Shown here piece by piece: positions 21,667 to 31,809 of a stretch of 64,000 nt of DNA. The DNA comes from Isochrysis galbana (Eukaryota; Haptophyta; Isochrysidales; Isochrysidaceae). Below the pieces are notes generated by a model, which saw only the letters and a program-made list of their open reading frames with translations, made no database searches and had not been told where the DNA came from. Both the position numbers and the translations under genes were made by a program. The stretch's first letter is position 1. Each line of letters starts with the position of its first letter. The DNA is taken from the NCBI GenBank assembly GCA_018136815.1, contig CM030939.1, positions 4,519,419 to 4,583,418 of the forward strand, in the 5' to 3' direction.

Positions 21667-21737
21667 TTTTGCTCGGGCAGTTGCGCTGGGTCAGGCGCTG
21701 ACGCGACGCTAATCATCCACTTCCGGTCGACTTAGCG

Positions 21738-24700
21738 CTACGAACGTGAACGAGAACGGGTACGACTTGAAGGCAGATCAGGAGGAATACGATTTGACTC
21801 TTGAACTCGACGTGGAACTTGATTAGACTGGGGACTTGAACTTGGACTTGAAGAGGAGTCTACAGCGGAGTGAGCTTGGGGTTGAACCGGACGGCGGTCG
21901 AAAGTGGTGTCGTACGACTCAACTAGATCAGCACAACGCCGAAGCAACTCAATTCGAGACTCCCAAGTAGCTTCAGAACGAGGATAGCCGCGCCATTTGA
22001 CGAGATACTTGAATGAAACGCCATCGCCCTTGCGATCGAGTAACTCTTCGACCAAATACTCATCTCCAGCGAGCGGAGACGAATCGGTGACGGTGAAGTA
22101 CGGACGGAGATTGGAAATGTGAACTTCATCCTTGACTTGACGATTTTCGAGATCGCGTAGACGGTATCGAGTGGCCGAGATTGCTTCTTCTACTCGGTAG
22201 GGACCGGAGTAGAGATACTGAAGTTTGTTGACGTGGCCAGGGATTCGACGACAAACTCTGTCTCCTGGTTTGAAGGTGACGCCGAGTTTAGACTTTTGAG
22301 AGGCGGAGCGCATTGATTCGCGTTGTGCTTCTTGAGTACTTTCGAGGGCGGAACGCCACGACTCGAGAAGCTTCTTATTGAGCTCGGTGGCGTAAGTGAC
22401 GGCATCGGACGGAGGCCTAGATGGAAGCAACTCAAGAACAGGAGCAGGGTCAGCAAGTTGAGCTGGGAGACGAAGCTCCCGACCAAACAAGATAGCCGCG
22501 GGTGACTTGGGTACGACGCGACCGGCGGTCGCTCGCATAGACATGAGAAGAAACGGAAGGTGATCGACCCAATGGGCGCCGCCTTCATTGGAGACTCGAG
22601 TCATCGTGAGGAGAGTTTGTTGAGCTCTTTCCACTAGCCCTACGCCTTCGTGGCGATAGGCTTCAGTAGTGCTCAAGTCCGTGCCGGTCGCTTTGAGAAT
22701 TAGGTCCACTAATCGAGAGCAAAGATTCGAGCCGGCGTCGGTTCGAAGTTGGCGAGGGACTCCATAACGAGATACGATGAGACGCATGAAGACGTCTAGA
22801 CATTTCGCGGACGAGGGGTTACCGTTGCAAGGCTCAGCTTCAATCCAACGAGAGAGAGAATCGACGAAAACAATCAGCTTGTCAAAACCGGAGCGGCCGG
22901 ATACGAAATCGTGAGTGGGCGCCATCGAAAGAATATCGCAATAGACGACGTCGAAAGGATAAGATCCGATGGAAAGACCGGATGGATGGGCGAGCGGTCG
23001 CGGTAACGGTTTGCCAAGAGTGCATTCGTGGCACTCTCGAACGTATTCCGATACAGAGGCGGACAAGCCAGGCCAGTACACTCGAGTACGAAGTAGGGTA
23101 GACATCCTTGTCGCACCTGGGTGACCAAGATGGTCATGGTAGGCGCGGAGGTACGTGTCACGAAGGGACTCCGGAATGTATAAACGAAGAGGAGCCTCTT
23201 CCGCCTCTGACGAACGGTAGTAAAGTAGGCCATCGCGAAGGAGGAATCGGGATCTTTTCTTCGACGACGAGCTAGAGTCAGGAACAGAGACCGGACCGGC
23301 GGTGATCGAAGATTGTGCTTTCGAAAGGATCGACTCGAATTCAGAAAGGATCGAGCTAGCGAGCTCGTCGGTAGAGAGCGCTTGACGCAATTCGTCGGCA
23401 TGAGGCACGCCCACATCGAGATACGAGGAGGTAATCGACTCCGAAGATTCCGATGCTTGACGAGCGAGCCTATCGTTTGCTTGTTGGCGGCGAGCGGTGA
23501 GGGTGGATGAAGTGACCGCGGCGGCAACTATGTCGAGAATCTCAGAAGAATCGAAAGAATGGGCATCACTCTCCTCGACATGGAGAGGATCGTGATCGGG
23601 CTCGAGAGCAACTAAGCGGGATAAGCCGTCGGCGTCCCAGTGAGTGACTCCAGGTTTGTGCACGACGTCGAATCGATATTCGGCTAGCTTTAGGACCCAT
23701 CGCATGAGGCGCGAGGCTGGACCACCGGTGACTTGATCTTTCATCGTGTGAAGCCAGCGCAAAGCTGAATGGTCTACGACGAGGGTGAAGTGGCGACCCC
23801 AGAGATAAGGCCTCCAATTTCGGATCGATTCTAGCGCTGCTAGAAGTTCGATTTCAGTGACTGTCCAATGGCGCTCAGCCGGACTCAAACTACGACCGTA
23901 GTATGCAACGACGCGCTCTCTCCCTTCGTCGTCCTTCTGTGCGAGGACGCCGGCGATGCCGAGCTTGCTAGCCCCGTCAGTCTTAACGAGGAAAGGACGG
24001 TCGTCTCGAGGAGGTGCGAGTACGGGTTCTTCACAGATAGCTTGCTTGAGATCTTCGATAGCCTGGCGACAGGCTTCTGTTTGCGACTCGACCGGGACAT
24101 CGCACCCTTTCCGCGTGAGAGCGGTTAAAGGCGCTGCACGGATCGCAAAACGACGTATAAATCGGCGGTAGTACGAGCATAGTCCAAGGAAAGAACGGAC
24201 GGCTTCGATCGAGTTGATTTGGGTAGGGTCGATTTTCGAGACGGCTTCCACTTTCTTGGGATCCATCCGAAGACCTTCACGCGAAACAACGTGGCCGAGA
24301 TATTCAGCCGAGGTGGCAAAGAAAACGCATTTCGACATCTTGCAAGTGAGGCCCGCCCAGATGAGACGTTCCAAGACAAGATCAAGACGGTGTAACATTT
24401 GTTGGAATGACGACTCTTCCCTGGCCTGCAGCGAGTCACCTACGCCTGTCGACCAGGCGCCGACATCATCCAAGTATGGCATACAAATCTCCCATGCCAA
24501 CCCACCGAGAACGGCGTCCATGAGGCGGCACATATACGAGGGACCGGATTGAACACCAAAAGGCAAGTAATTGAACTCGTACTTGCCGCGATGAGTAGTG
24601 AACGCGGTGATATGTTTATCGGACTCTTTGATCGGTATACCCCAGAAACCAGATGCTAGGTCCAGGGTGCAAAGGAAGAGAGAATCGAGGTTGCCTTGGC

Positions 24701-27089
24701 CGGACGACAATCGGTCGATGGCTTCTACCGTGAGGGGAAGAGGGCTGTCCTCTAGACGAAGCTTGGAGTTGACGTCGCGATAATCTACGCAGAAACGTAC
24801 GGAGCCATCCTTCTTAGTGACTAACACGACTCGAGAGGCCCACGACGAATTTGATTTCCTAATGATGCCCGCGGACTCCATCTTGCAAACTTCGTCCTCT
24901 ATGACCTTCTCACCCTCTCGTCCAACTCTAGACGGTGCGTGACGGTGAGCTTCGGCTCCGGGGTTGAGCGGTAGCTCTACCTCCATCACGTGAGTGTGAT
25001 TCGGGTTGGTCGGGTCAATTGCGAAAGCAGCGATACGTCGGGCTAGTAGACGACGAACTTGTTCACGTTGGGGCATCGAGAGACGGCCCTCGGGGTCGAT
25101 CTTGGCTGCCTCAAGGAGCTTACGTTGGTCCTCGTTGAGCGACTCAATCACATCCGGCGAGTTAACGTCACCGACGCGGTGATAAGTTCCGGCGTGAATC
25201 TTGAATCGAACCTGTAGCGAAGCTACAGGGTGGAACGACGGAAGGTGTAGTGGTTTGGCGTCAGTGTTGACCACCGTGATCGCGATGGTGTGGTCGGAGT
25301 TCGGCCTCTCTACTTGAGGGATGACGAGAGGAGAGCTGTCAATAGTCTCGCGTGTAGGGAGTCGGTCCACGAGCATGGCGCAGTCTTCGTGTTCTCGAAG
25401 AGCTAGCGGAATTCGGACGTGAAACGTCGCCCGATGATAGGCCGGGATCGTGATAGGTTCGTGGGTGTATAGGAGGTACTCGGAGCCACAAGACGCCGGC
25501 GCTTTGGCGGCAAACTCATCGGCCGTGTTGAAGAGAGGCTCGGAGACTAGCTGGTTGTCGTTTTTGGTGGCCTGCGGCCCTCGGAAGAAGTCCGTCGTGA
25601 TTGGGTTCGCGGAGGTCGGACAGACCTGTGCACAAGTCATGCTGACAGGGACCACCGCTATCGGTGACGTCGAGACGCGAAAGATCGGCGGAGCGTCGGG
25701 GCTTGGACTGCCATTAACCTCAAGAGGAGCCACCGTGGATGGGGCACCGAGGGTGATAGAGCCGTCCGCGCTGTCGGAGGCGAGCTGAATCGAAGCGGCG
25801 TGCGTAGCTAAGAAGTCGTTCCCGAGCAGCAGCATCGGGTTGCCTTCAATCACCATGAACGTATGACGAAAGAGAAATCCACCGACGGAGAAAACGATTC
25901 GAGCCTTGCCTCGCGTGATAGGAGGTAGGCCGTCCGGACCGTGAAGCGGTGTCACTACGGCTTGCGGCAGCCGCTCGACGCATGCGTCGTTGGGTAGGCT
26001 GGACAAGAGGGAAGTGGTCACGACCGACGGGCCAGCTCCGGTGTCAGCGAGTGTGCTGTTGACCGTGAGGGCGGAGTCGGCTAAGATTACTCCTTCTTTG
26101 CCGGCAGCCTCGCCGGAGCGGCAGACCATTAGATCTCGAACATATAGACAATGCCTTGGGTAGGCAAATGGTAGGGTATCCACGACGCTCTCCGGCCGGT
26201 GCGCGGTCACGTGTGCAATGGTGTCGGACAGGGACGGGGTTGGTCGCCAGCGTCGTTGCTCGGGTGAATTCGTCGTCAAACTGGTCGTCGTCTCTTCGGG
26301 TACTCCGACTGCCGCTATCGTGGCAGAGGGCCTAGAGGGGTCGTCCTCGTTGGTAGCGGTACAGGGTGATAGCTTGGGACTAGTGTAGCCCAGGCCTCTC
26401 TTGTCGGTGGGGTGCCTCGGGTGGTCGGACATCTTTTCCCAATCTTTCTCGAGACGGGCTTGGGCTTCTGTCTTGGGTCTTCGAACTAATGAGGCTAGCT
26501 CTTCGGCGCGGATGCCTTTGGCTTCCACAAACTCGATTGGCGCTCGGACGGCAGCGGTAAGGTCGGATTCCTCGTCGGCGCCTCGTCCGGCTAGAGCTTG
26601 CGCTCTTATTTCGTCAGCGGTTTCGAGCGTGACGTTGGACCATTTCTGGTCCCCGTTCACTCCGAATGATTGCCATTGTTGGCGCCGCTTCCGGAGAGTC
26701 GTCGGCGTCGTCGGACGCGGCGAGCTCGCGCGTGCCGGAGGCGGGGCGGTCCATGGAGAGAATGGGTCGTGGAGAGTAGACTCGGAGGCGTAGAATGGCG
26801 TGTCGTTGTCGTGGTTATCGTGGGTTTCTTTTTGGTCTTCGTGATTGTCTGACTCGGGAGTAGCTGGACGGGAAACAACGGGGTCGGAAGAAACTTCACT
26901 AGATTCCCTCCCCCTCTCATAACGATGAAGAGCCGACCACGGCTCGTAAGCGGTAGCCTCAGTCGAGCTAAGGAAGGCTGGTCCGATAGGCTGCGCCGCG
27001 CGCAAGCGAGTAGCTCCAACGCGGACAGTTTCTTCGTCGATGGCTGGTCTCCCTGTTGGCTCAAATGTCGAAGAAGAACAGGCATCCAA
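21738..27089 (-). CDS. pol: Element 2 pol: protease, RT, RNase H, integrase, chromodomain
   Basis: A 1783-codon open frame. Motifs in order: aspartic protease (LADTGAGPSVVTT), RT (VRFCVDYRDVNSKL; catalytic MPYLDDVG), RNase H (LVKTDGASKLGIAG; WTVTEIELLAALES), integrase zinc-binding (HDHLGHPG...CHECTLGKP), integrase core D-D-E (YCDILSM, RTDAGSN, HEGVGLVERA), and a chromodomain (EYLVEELLDRKG...YLVKWRGYPRSEATW). The chromodomain would steer integration to modified chromatin (family knowledge). Real coding in this frame starts only around 26990-26960. Upstream of that the protein continues in another frame (the MTase part), so the element carries a frameshift relative to element 1 and is probably inactive. 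Confidence 0.85.
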   Translation of the reverse strand: MDACSSSTFEPTGRPAIDEETVRVGATRLRAAQPIGPAFLSSTEATAYEPWSALHRYERGRESSEVSSDPVVSRPATPESDNHEDQKETHDNHDNDTPFYASESTLHDPFSPWTAPPPARASSPRPTTPTTLRKRRQQWQSFGVNGDQKWSNVTLETADEIRAQALAGRGADEESDLTAAVRAPIEFVEAKGIRAEELASLVRRPKTEAQARLEKDWEKMSDHPRHPTDKRGLGYTSPKLSPCTATNEDDPSRPSATIAAVGVPEETTTSLTTNSPEQRRWRPTPSLSDTIAHVTAHRPESVVDTLPFAYPRHCLYVRDLMVCRSGEAAGKEGVILADSALTVNSTLADTGAGPSVVTTSLLSSLPNDACVERLPQAVVTPLHGPDGLPPITRGKARIVFSVGGFLFRHTFMVIEGNPMLLLGNDFLATHAASIQLASDSADGSITLGAPSTVAPLEVNGSPSPDAPPIFRVSTSPIAVVPVSMTCAQVCPTSANPITTDFFRGPQATKNDNQLVSEPLFNTADEFAAKAPASCGSEYLLYTHEPITIPAYHRATFHVRIPLALREHEDCAMLVDRLPTRETIDSSPLVIPQVERPNSDHTIAITVVNTDAKPLHLPSFHPVASLQVRFKIHAGTYHRVGDVNSPDVIESLNEDQRKLLEAAKIDPEGRLSMPQREQVRRLLARRIAAFAIDPTNPNHTHVMEVELPLNPGAEAHRHAPSRVGREGEKVIEDEVCKMESAGIIRKSNSSWASRVVLVTKKDGSVRFCVDYRDVNSKLRLEDSPLPLTVEAIDRLSSGQGNLDSLFLCTLDLASGFWGIPIKESDKHITAFTTHRGKYEFNYLPFGVQSGPSYMCRLMDAVLGGLAWEICMPYLDDVGAWSTGVGDSLQAREESSFQQMLHRLDLVLERLIWAGLTCKMSKCVFFATSAEYLGHVVSREGLRMDPKKVEAVSKIDPTQINSIEAVRSFLGLCSYYRRFIRRFAIRAAPLTALTRKGCDVPVESQTEACRQAIEDLKQAICEEPVLAPPRDDRPFLVKTDGASKLGIAGVLAQKDDEGRERVVAYYGRSLSPAERHWTVTEIELLAALESIRNWRPYLWGRHFTLVVDHSALRWLHTMKDQVTGGPASRLMRWVLKLAEYRFDVVHKPGVTHWDADGLSRLVALEPDHDPLHVEESDAHSFDSSEILDIVAAAVTSSTLTARRQQANDRLARQASESSESITSSYLDVGVPHADELRQALSTDELASSILSEFESILSKAQSSITAGPVSVPDSSSSSKKRSRFLLRDGLLYYRSSEAEEAPLRLYIPESLRDTYLRAYHDHLGHPGATRMSTLLRTRVYWPGLSASVSEYVRECHECTLGKPLPRPLAHPSGLSIGSYPFDVVYCDILSMAPTHDFVSGRSGFDKLIVFVDSLSRWIEAEPCNGNPSSAKCLDVFMRLIVSRYGVPRQLRTDAGSNLCSRLVDLILKATGTDLSTTEAYRHEGVGLVERAQQTLLTMTRVSNEGGAHWVDHLPFLLMSMRATAGRVVPKSPAAILFGRELRLPAQLADPAPVLELLPSRPPSDAVTYATELNKKLLESWRSALESTQEAQRESMRSASQKSKLGVTFKPGDRVCRRIPGHVNKLQYLYSGPYRVEEAISATRYRLRDLENRQVKDEVHISNLRPYFTVTDSSPLAGDEYLVEELLDRKGDGVSFKYLVKWRGYPRSEATWESRIELLRRCADLVESYDTTFDRRPVQPQAHSAVDSSSSPSSSPQSNQVPRRVQESNRIPPDLPSSRTRSRSRS

Positions 27090-27644
27090 TGGGTCGCCAT
27101 CGCTCCAGCTACACCGACGTAGGTGCGGCTGCGAAGAGCGCCACGATGCGGTGAAGGCGAGAGATTAGCCATGGCTGACTCACGACCATCCACGACGCAG
27201 GTTGGCTGGAGGGGCGGCAGCCCTTTGGTGAGGTACAACCCGGTGGCTTTCTGGTGTCCAGTGCCGTGCTCCCAGGGTTGGACGAATTGGGTCGGGGTCA
27301 ACCCCCCGACTAAACGGCGAGCTTCCGCATGCATCCGAGGGTTCTCGACCGCTACAAACGGAGCAGTGGCGGAGGCCATCGACTTGAAGACGTGAGCGGC
27401 CGACTCAAGAGCGGCACGACGTCCGGGTTCTTGGGAGAGCCATTGACTGCTGACGGCGGAGAGGTACGTGCAGGGCGGGTGGGCGATGACTAGGTCCCAA
27501 CCTAAGTTTTGGACATGAAGCGCGTCGCCTTGGAAGTGGGGCACGTAATCAATCTCGGAAGGATACAAATCGCAAGTAGCTACATCAGCTCCGGCGAGTA
27601 GGAACATGGACGAGACGACGCCGCTCGTCTCGCCAACGACGAGC
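26960..27644 (-). pseudogene. Element 2 methyltransferase-like domain, frameshifted and cut by the gap
   Basis: Reads GETSGVVSSMFLLAGADVAT from the gap edge, then the catalytic-type AHPPCTYLS, then AVENPRMH, then QPWEHGTGHQKATGLYL, and the RSRTYVGVAGAMA end block. These correspond one to one with element 1. The frame runs on to a stop at 26657, but homology passes to the pol frame between about 26990 and 26960. That places the frameshift there. PPC and ENP residues are intact. Confidence 0.75.
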
Positions 27645-27744
27645 NNNNNNNNNNNNNNNNNNNNNNNNNNNNNNNNNNNNNNNNNNNNNNNNNNNNNNNN
27701 NNNNNNNNNNNNNNNNNNNNNNNNNNNNNNNNNNNNNNNNNNNN
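27645..27744. other. Assembly gap (100 N)
   Basis: Exactly 100 N, a conventional gap of unknown size. It interrupts element 2 inside its methyltransferase-like domain, so gag and the 5' LTR may lie in it. Confidence 0.99.
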
Positions 27745-28105
27745 TTGGCCTCGCTGAAAGACTCGCATAACATGAGGCGTCGGCCCGGGGAAACTTACCA
27801 TCCAAGAACGCGATCGATCACTATAGGTCATCTAAGAGGAACGCCGCGCGCACTAAGCCAAGGGGCCATGGAACAACTCTAAAAACAAACGGGTCACTCA
27901 GTGGCACAGGAGGGAGCGGAGAACACGCCGCCGAGGACAAGTGCACACAGCTCCGCTCGGACCCCCCACATATCCCGAGCCCCTAAGTGGAGCACGAGGG
28001 GAGTTGCCGCAAGGCGGGGAATGAGGGTGAGGAAGGGAAGGGGGCGTGGCTACGAATATGCGAGTCAGTGCCACGGGGGAGGCGAGAATATTAAAAGGTT
28101 TTTTT
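27745..28105. repeat. Repeat debris between the two chromoviruses
   Basis: The block at about 27855-28025 (CTAAGCCA..GGGG, then AGCCCCTA.GT.GAGCACGAGG) resembles 46413-46505. The end (GAATATTAAAAGGTTTTTTT) matches the R1 3' terminus. Element 1's truncated LTR starts immediately after. Confidence 0.5.
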
Positions 28106-29049
28106 TTTCTTCCTCCCAGGCGCCTCGCAAAAGGTTTAATTCGCTATCTCCCCGCGTTTCTTTACCTGCTTCTGGGGGCAATCAGGTTTGGTTTGCCATC
28201 TCCCCTCGGAGATCGATTTAGGTTCGCTGCTTGGGTGAGGGAATCTTTCTCCTTGGTCCTTGGTTTGCCATCTCCCCTTGGAGATTGATTTAGATTCGCT
28301 GCTTTGGTTTTGGGTTATCTTTCCCCTTGATGCAAGTTGCATGGAAGCCCTTGGTCCCGTTGGTTTTTGGTTTTCTCCTCCCTTGGTTGCTACTCGGGGT
28401 TGCTCGATAGAAACGTCTAGAAGGTCCACGCTCAACAGCAAGATTTCTTCGATTGCAAGGATACCTCGCTGCGATCTGTATCCAATGTGATCGCCGTGGT
28501 TGCGCGACATAACGTTCCTCTTCGACTTTCCGCCTTGGTGGGAAAATCCAAAGCGAAGACACGCTCCGACCGTCGCTGCGGATTCTCTCTCTCTCTCGCT
28601 CTCTCTCTCTGTCTCTCGCGACGTGTTTGAGTTACCGGCGATGTGGGGTCTCGGTTATTTCATGTTTTGCTTGGTTTGGGTGAATGATTCTAGTGTGTTC
28701 GTGAGTCGGTGTCGCAGCATCGTTGGATCCGACGTCTTGTCGTCAGTCGTCATCCGTCGCTCTCGCTCTCGTCGCTCTCGCTCTCGTAACACTCGTACCC
28801 TACAAACTCTCCTTGCCTCACCAGCCCCTGCCAACACAGCCCTCCTCTCACTCACCCTCGCCTCTCGCCTCTCGCTCGATGTCGCTCTCGCCGCCGTCCT
28901 CGCCCTCGCTCAAGCCCGCCTGCCCGCCTTCCTCTGCTGACGGGCCTCAGCCCGTCAGCGTCTCCGAAGTCGTCTCCTCCGCCGCGCCTGCCGCCGGTCT
29001 GCCTCCTTCCTCATTGCCCTCAGGCCCTATGGGCCATCCCAATTCGTCA
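28106..29049 (+). repeat. 5' LTR of element 1 (first about 180 bp missing)
   Basis: Matches 40299-41242 base for base as far as I could read, at a constant offset of 12193. The 3' LTR starts earlier (TGTCGC at 40126), so about 173-180 bp of U3 are absent here, replaced by an R1 end. It ends TTCGTCA. A CT microsatellite lies at 28588-28616. No canonical TGG primer-binding site follows the border. Confidence 0.85.
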
Positions 29050-31809
29050 GGTGTAGAATCCTACTCGGTGCGTCCCGCGCTGGACGTCTCAATGGGGGTC
29101 TCCCCAACCTCTGCAGAGTCGGGCATCATGCCTGCCCTGTTCCCTTCCTCCTCTCCGGACGGACATCCACCACCACCTTCACAGGGGGAGGTGATGCACT
29201 CTCTTGCCTCGCCTTCTGATCTCGCTGCGATGCCTCCGCCATCATCTCCGCCATCGCCGCCGGAGTCCATGGGAGGCAGGTCCAAGCCCGAGTCTTTCCA
29301 GGGTGAGAATAATCCTCTGGAAGGATTCCTCCCCTCTTCTCGCGCATGTCTCGAGGCACCGCCACCCCTGCCATCGGACTCGGAGGCAGCCTACGAGCCC
29401 TACAGCGCCTCTCTCGAACGCCTCTCGGTCGCTTCGGTCGCGCCAAGTCGACTATCTCGTGGTGAAGAGACCCCGGGTCTGCTGCCCGACTCCCTTCTTC
29501 ATCTCTCTCCTTCTCCTTCCCCACCGTCCGCTACGGTCCCGCCGCCAACTTCTTCGGCTTCACCGGGGCTCAACCCCGTCGAGCTGCGTTATATCGAGCT
29601 CATGCAGGCCATGGCCGCACAGTTCTCACAGCAGCTCGCCGCAGTCACCAACGCGATTGAACGAGGCCGACTCCCTCCTGCACCAGTTCAGGCAGCCAGC
29701 CCGCCTCCACCTCTATCCGATGATGGCGGCGAGAATGTTTTGCCTCCGCCACCGCCGCTCCCTCGCTCCTCATCGAAATCTAACAAGACTCGTAAGGACA
29801 AGAAGAAGAACCGCCGCCGCCGCCGCGACAGCTCCCCTACCTCTTCGTCCTCCTCGTCCTCGTCTCCGGTCTCCAGCTCGCGTTCGTCTAACTCCTCGTC
29901 GACCAGCGATTCGGATTCCGATGGATCATCCGAGTCTACGGACTCGCGCCGCAAGCCTCGCCGCGCCAAGGGTGGCCACTATGCCGCCGCCGCCAAAGGC
30001 TATAATACTCGGGAGGGACGGCCGTCTATGATGGCCCCCGAAGGTTTACACTCTAACTCTCGTCGATCTCTCCGCCCCCACGCCTCTAAGTCTAAGTCTG
30101 GCCATAAGGGTACCCGGGAGAGTCGACGTCACGCTAAGCGCCACGCCACTCCTCCCGCGGACCCAGCCCTGTCTGATGAGCCGGACATTCTTGAACAATG
30201 GCTACGACACTATGGGCGCCACGGCAAGGCCTACTCCGACTCCGCTAATGCCCCACTCGAATACCAGGTGATGGCGGCCCGTGAGGTCCCCTCTGGTGAG
30301 TCCTGGCATGCCCGCATCATCTATACGACTCGCACTCTTACGAAATGGGTGCGCGCTCGTACGTTCGTCCGCACTAAGGGCGGCACTCGCGATGCTAAGT
30401 CTAGCCTCGAGAGCCTGCAGTCGCTACGCTTCCCCGCCGACCTTCGCTCTACCGATCCGAACAAGGCTGCTGCTTCCTGGGACGGATTTCGAATGCAACT
30501 GATCCGCGCACTCGAGGGCTCACTCACCTCGGGCGTGGACTGGCAGGACGCTCTCAATGGCCTCCTCCTCGCCGCTCGCGATCCAAAGAAGGGCCATCCT
30601 CGCATCATGGCCTATGTTCTCGATGCGGTTAGGGACTCGGTTCTCTGCGCTAACCCGTGCTTGCATGCCGACGTGCTGATCGCAAAGTGCGACCAATCAT
30701 TCGCCGCCGGGGCAAAAGGTTTCGCCAAAGAGACTGCGTCCGCGGAATGGGACCGTTGCACCACGCGCTCGGAGGGCGAGGACTTAGTGACTCTGGCCAC
30801 TCGCGTGACCGACGCCTTCGTTCGCAAAATGAATGACCCGACGGTGACGGCAGCTAACGTCTTCAAGTTCCTTGCCTTCACGCACGAAATCAACGAGAGA
30901 TTCGACGCCTGCGTCAAAGCCGACGAAAGCGACCGCGCACGGGGAGCGGAGAACTCGTTCGAGTTCCTCAAAGCGTGGAAGCGAGGCATAGAGGCGGTTG
31001 CCGCCGGAGACGCGCCGCATTACTCGCTGTCTTGCATCTCGATCGCGCGCATGGTGCTGGCTCCAGCGGAGCAGGCACGTGCTGAGGCTTCGCGGAGCAG
31101 CAAGCAGGCGGACGGTCCGCTCACAATCGCCCACATCGACGACGTCGTCCGGATGGTTAAGGACCGCCTGGGTTCCTCGAAGCCAGCTCCGGACAAAAGC
31201 GACAAACCCTCGGCCGCTACCTCAGGAAGCGGCCGCGGCTCCGATACTCGAAATAATCGCAATGGAGATCGGTCCCACCAGGGACGCACCGACCACACCA
31301 GGGAGCCGCCTCCCAAGTTGGAGGGTGGACTCCCACCTCTCGACACACCGCCATCGCAAAAGAGCCGCCGCTGCGCGCCGCCTTCGGACAACCTCGGCCA
31401 TCCCGAGGGCGCCAAATGGGATTTGGAATCTTGGCGTAATGCTAAGGTAGATTTCGACCCGATGTCACGCTACTGTGGGCACGCTGACCTGGCTGCTTCA
31501 TTCGCCAGGGCCCGTCCGACCGACGCGTCTATGAAGGTGCCCCGCACGCAGCGCCCTACGTCTGAGGGCGGTGTATGGACCACAGCCACCGGCTGTGCCT
31601 ATTGTGCCTTCCGCCCCGCTCCTCCCGATCACGATACGGCCCGTCCCGACCACCCCGACAATTGGCGATATGGGACAGGCGATGGCGCCCATTCGCCGTA
31701 CTACTGCCAGCCGTTCATTCGCTTCCTTTGCGAGGGCGAGCCGGAGATCCCCGACGCCCACCGCGCCTACCTTCGTCGTCTCGTCGTCCTCGGCCGCAAC
31801 CGCCGTTAG
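28723..31809 (+). CDS. gag: Element 1 Gag polyprotein
   Basis: An open frame of 1028 codons ending in UAG. It begins inside the LTR; in-frame ATGs are at 28723 and 28879 (LTR) and 29092 (internal), so the true start is uncertain. The N-terminal 300 residues are Pro/Ser-rich. Residues about 345-430 carry a basic run and a long Ser/Arg tract (KKNRRRRRDSSPTSSSSSSS). Residues about 480-760 look like a helical capsid region (LEQWLRHYGRHGKAYSD; FVRKMNDPTVTAANVFKFLA). No CCHC knuckle is present; a CAYC...H cluster near residue 960 could substitute. Identification as Gag rests on position and on the adjoining pol. Confidence 0.8.
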   Translation: MDPTSCRQSSSVALALVALALVTLVPYKLSLPHQPLPTQPSSHSPSPLASRSMSLSPPSSPSLKPACPPSSADGPQPVSVSEVVSSAAPAAGLPPSSLPSGPMGHPNSSGVESYSVRPALDVSMGVSPTSAESGIMPALFPSSSPDGHPPPPSQGEVMHSLASPSDLAAMPPPSSPPSPPESMGGRSKPESFQGENNPLEGFLPSSRACLEAPPPLPSDSEAAYEPYSASLERLSVASVAPSRLSRGEETPGLLPDSLLHLSPSPSPPSATVPPPTSSASPGLNPVELRYIELMQAMAAQFSQQLAAVTNAIERGRLPPAPVQAASPPPPLSDDGGENVLPPPPPLPRSSSKSNKTRKDKKKNRRRRRDSSPTSSSSSSSSPVSSSRSSNSSSTSDSDSDGSSESTDSRRKPRRAKGGHYAAAAKGYNTREGRPSMMAPEGLHSNSRRSLRPHASKSKSGHKGTRESRRHAKRHATPPADPALSDEPDILEQWLRHYGRHGKAYSDSANAPLEYQVMAAREVPSGESWHARIIYTTRTLTKWVRARTFVRTKGGTRDAKSSLESLQSLRFPADLRSTDPNKAAASWDGFRMQLIRALEGSLTSGVDWQDALNGLLLAARDPKKGHPRIMAYVLDAVRDSVLCANPCLHADVLIAKCDQSFAAGAKGFAKETASAEWDRCTTRSEGEDLVTLATRVTDAFVRKMNDPTVTAANVFKFLAFTHEINERFDACVKADESDRARGAENSFEFLKAWKRGIEAVAAGDAPHYSLSCISIARMVLAPAEQARAEASRSSKQADGPLTIAHIDDVVRMVKDRLGSSKPAPDKSDKPSAATSGSGRGSDTRNNRNGDRSHQGRTDHTREPPPKLEGGLPPLDTPPSQKSRRCAPPSDNLGHPEGAKWDLESWRNAKVDFDPMSRYCGHADLAASFARARPTDASMKVPRTQRPTSEGGVWTTATGCAYCAFRPAPPDHDTARPDHPDNWRYGTGDGAHSPYYCQPFIRFLCEGEPEIPDAHRAYLRRLVVLGRNRR
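31807..31809 (+). promoter_or_regulatory. In-frame UAG between gag and pol, candidate readthrough site
   Basis: Sequence CGC CGT TAG GGA ATA GGC. The same frame is open for 1028 codons before and 2448 codons after this one stop. Pol has no ATG close to its start. Confidence 0.6.

Larger units (their letters stand above)
20083..27644 (-). mobile_element. Ty3/gypsy chromovirus element 2 (3' LTR, pol, part of MTase domain; 5' end lost at gap)
   Basis: Reading right to left: a methyltransferase-like domain abutting the assembly gap, protease, RT, RNase H, integrase, chromodomain, 3' UTR hairpin, a short G-run polypurine tract (21481-21486), and a 3' LTR (21480-20083). Gag, the pol N-terminus and the 5' LTR are not present. 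Domain order and sequence match element 1 throughout, but the two are clearly diverged. It lies head-to-head with element 1. Confidence 0.85.
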
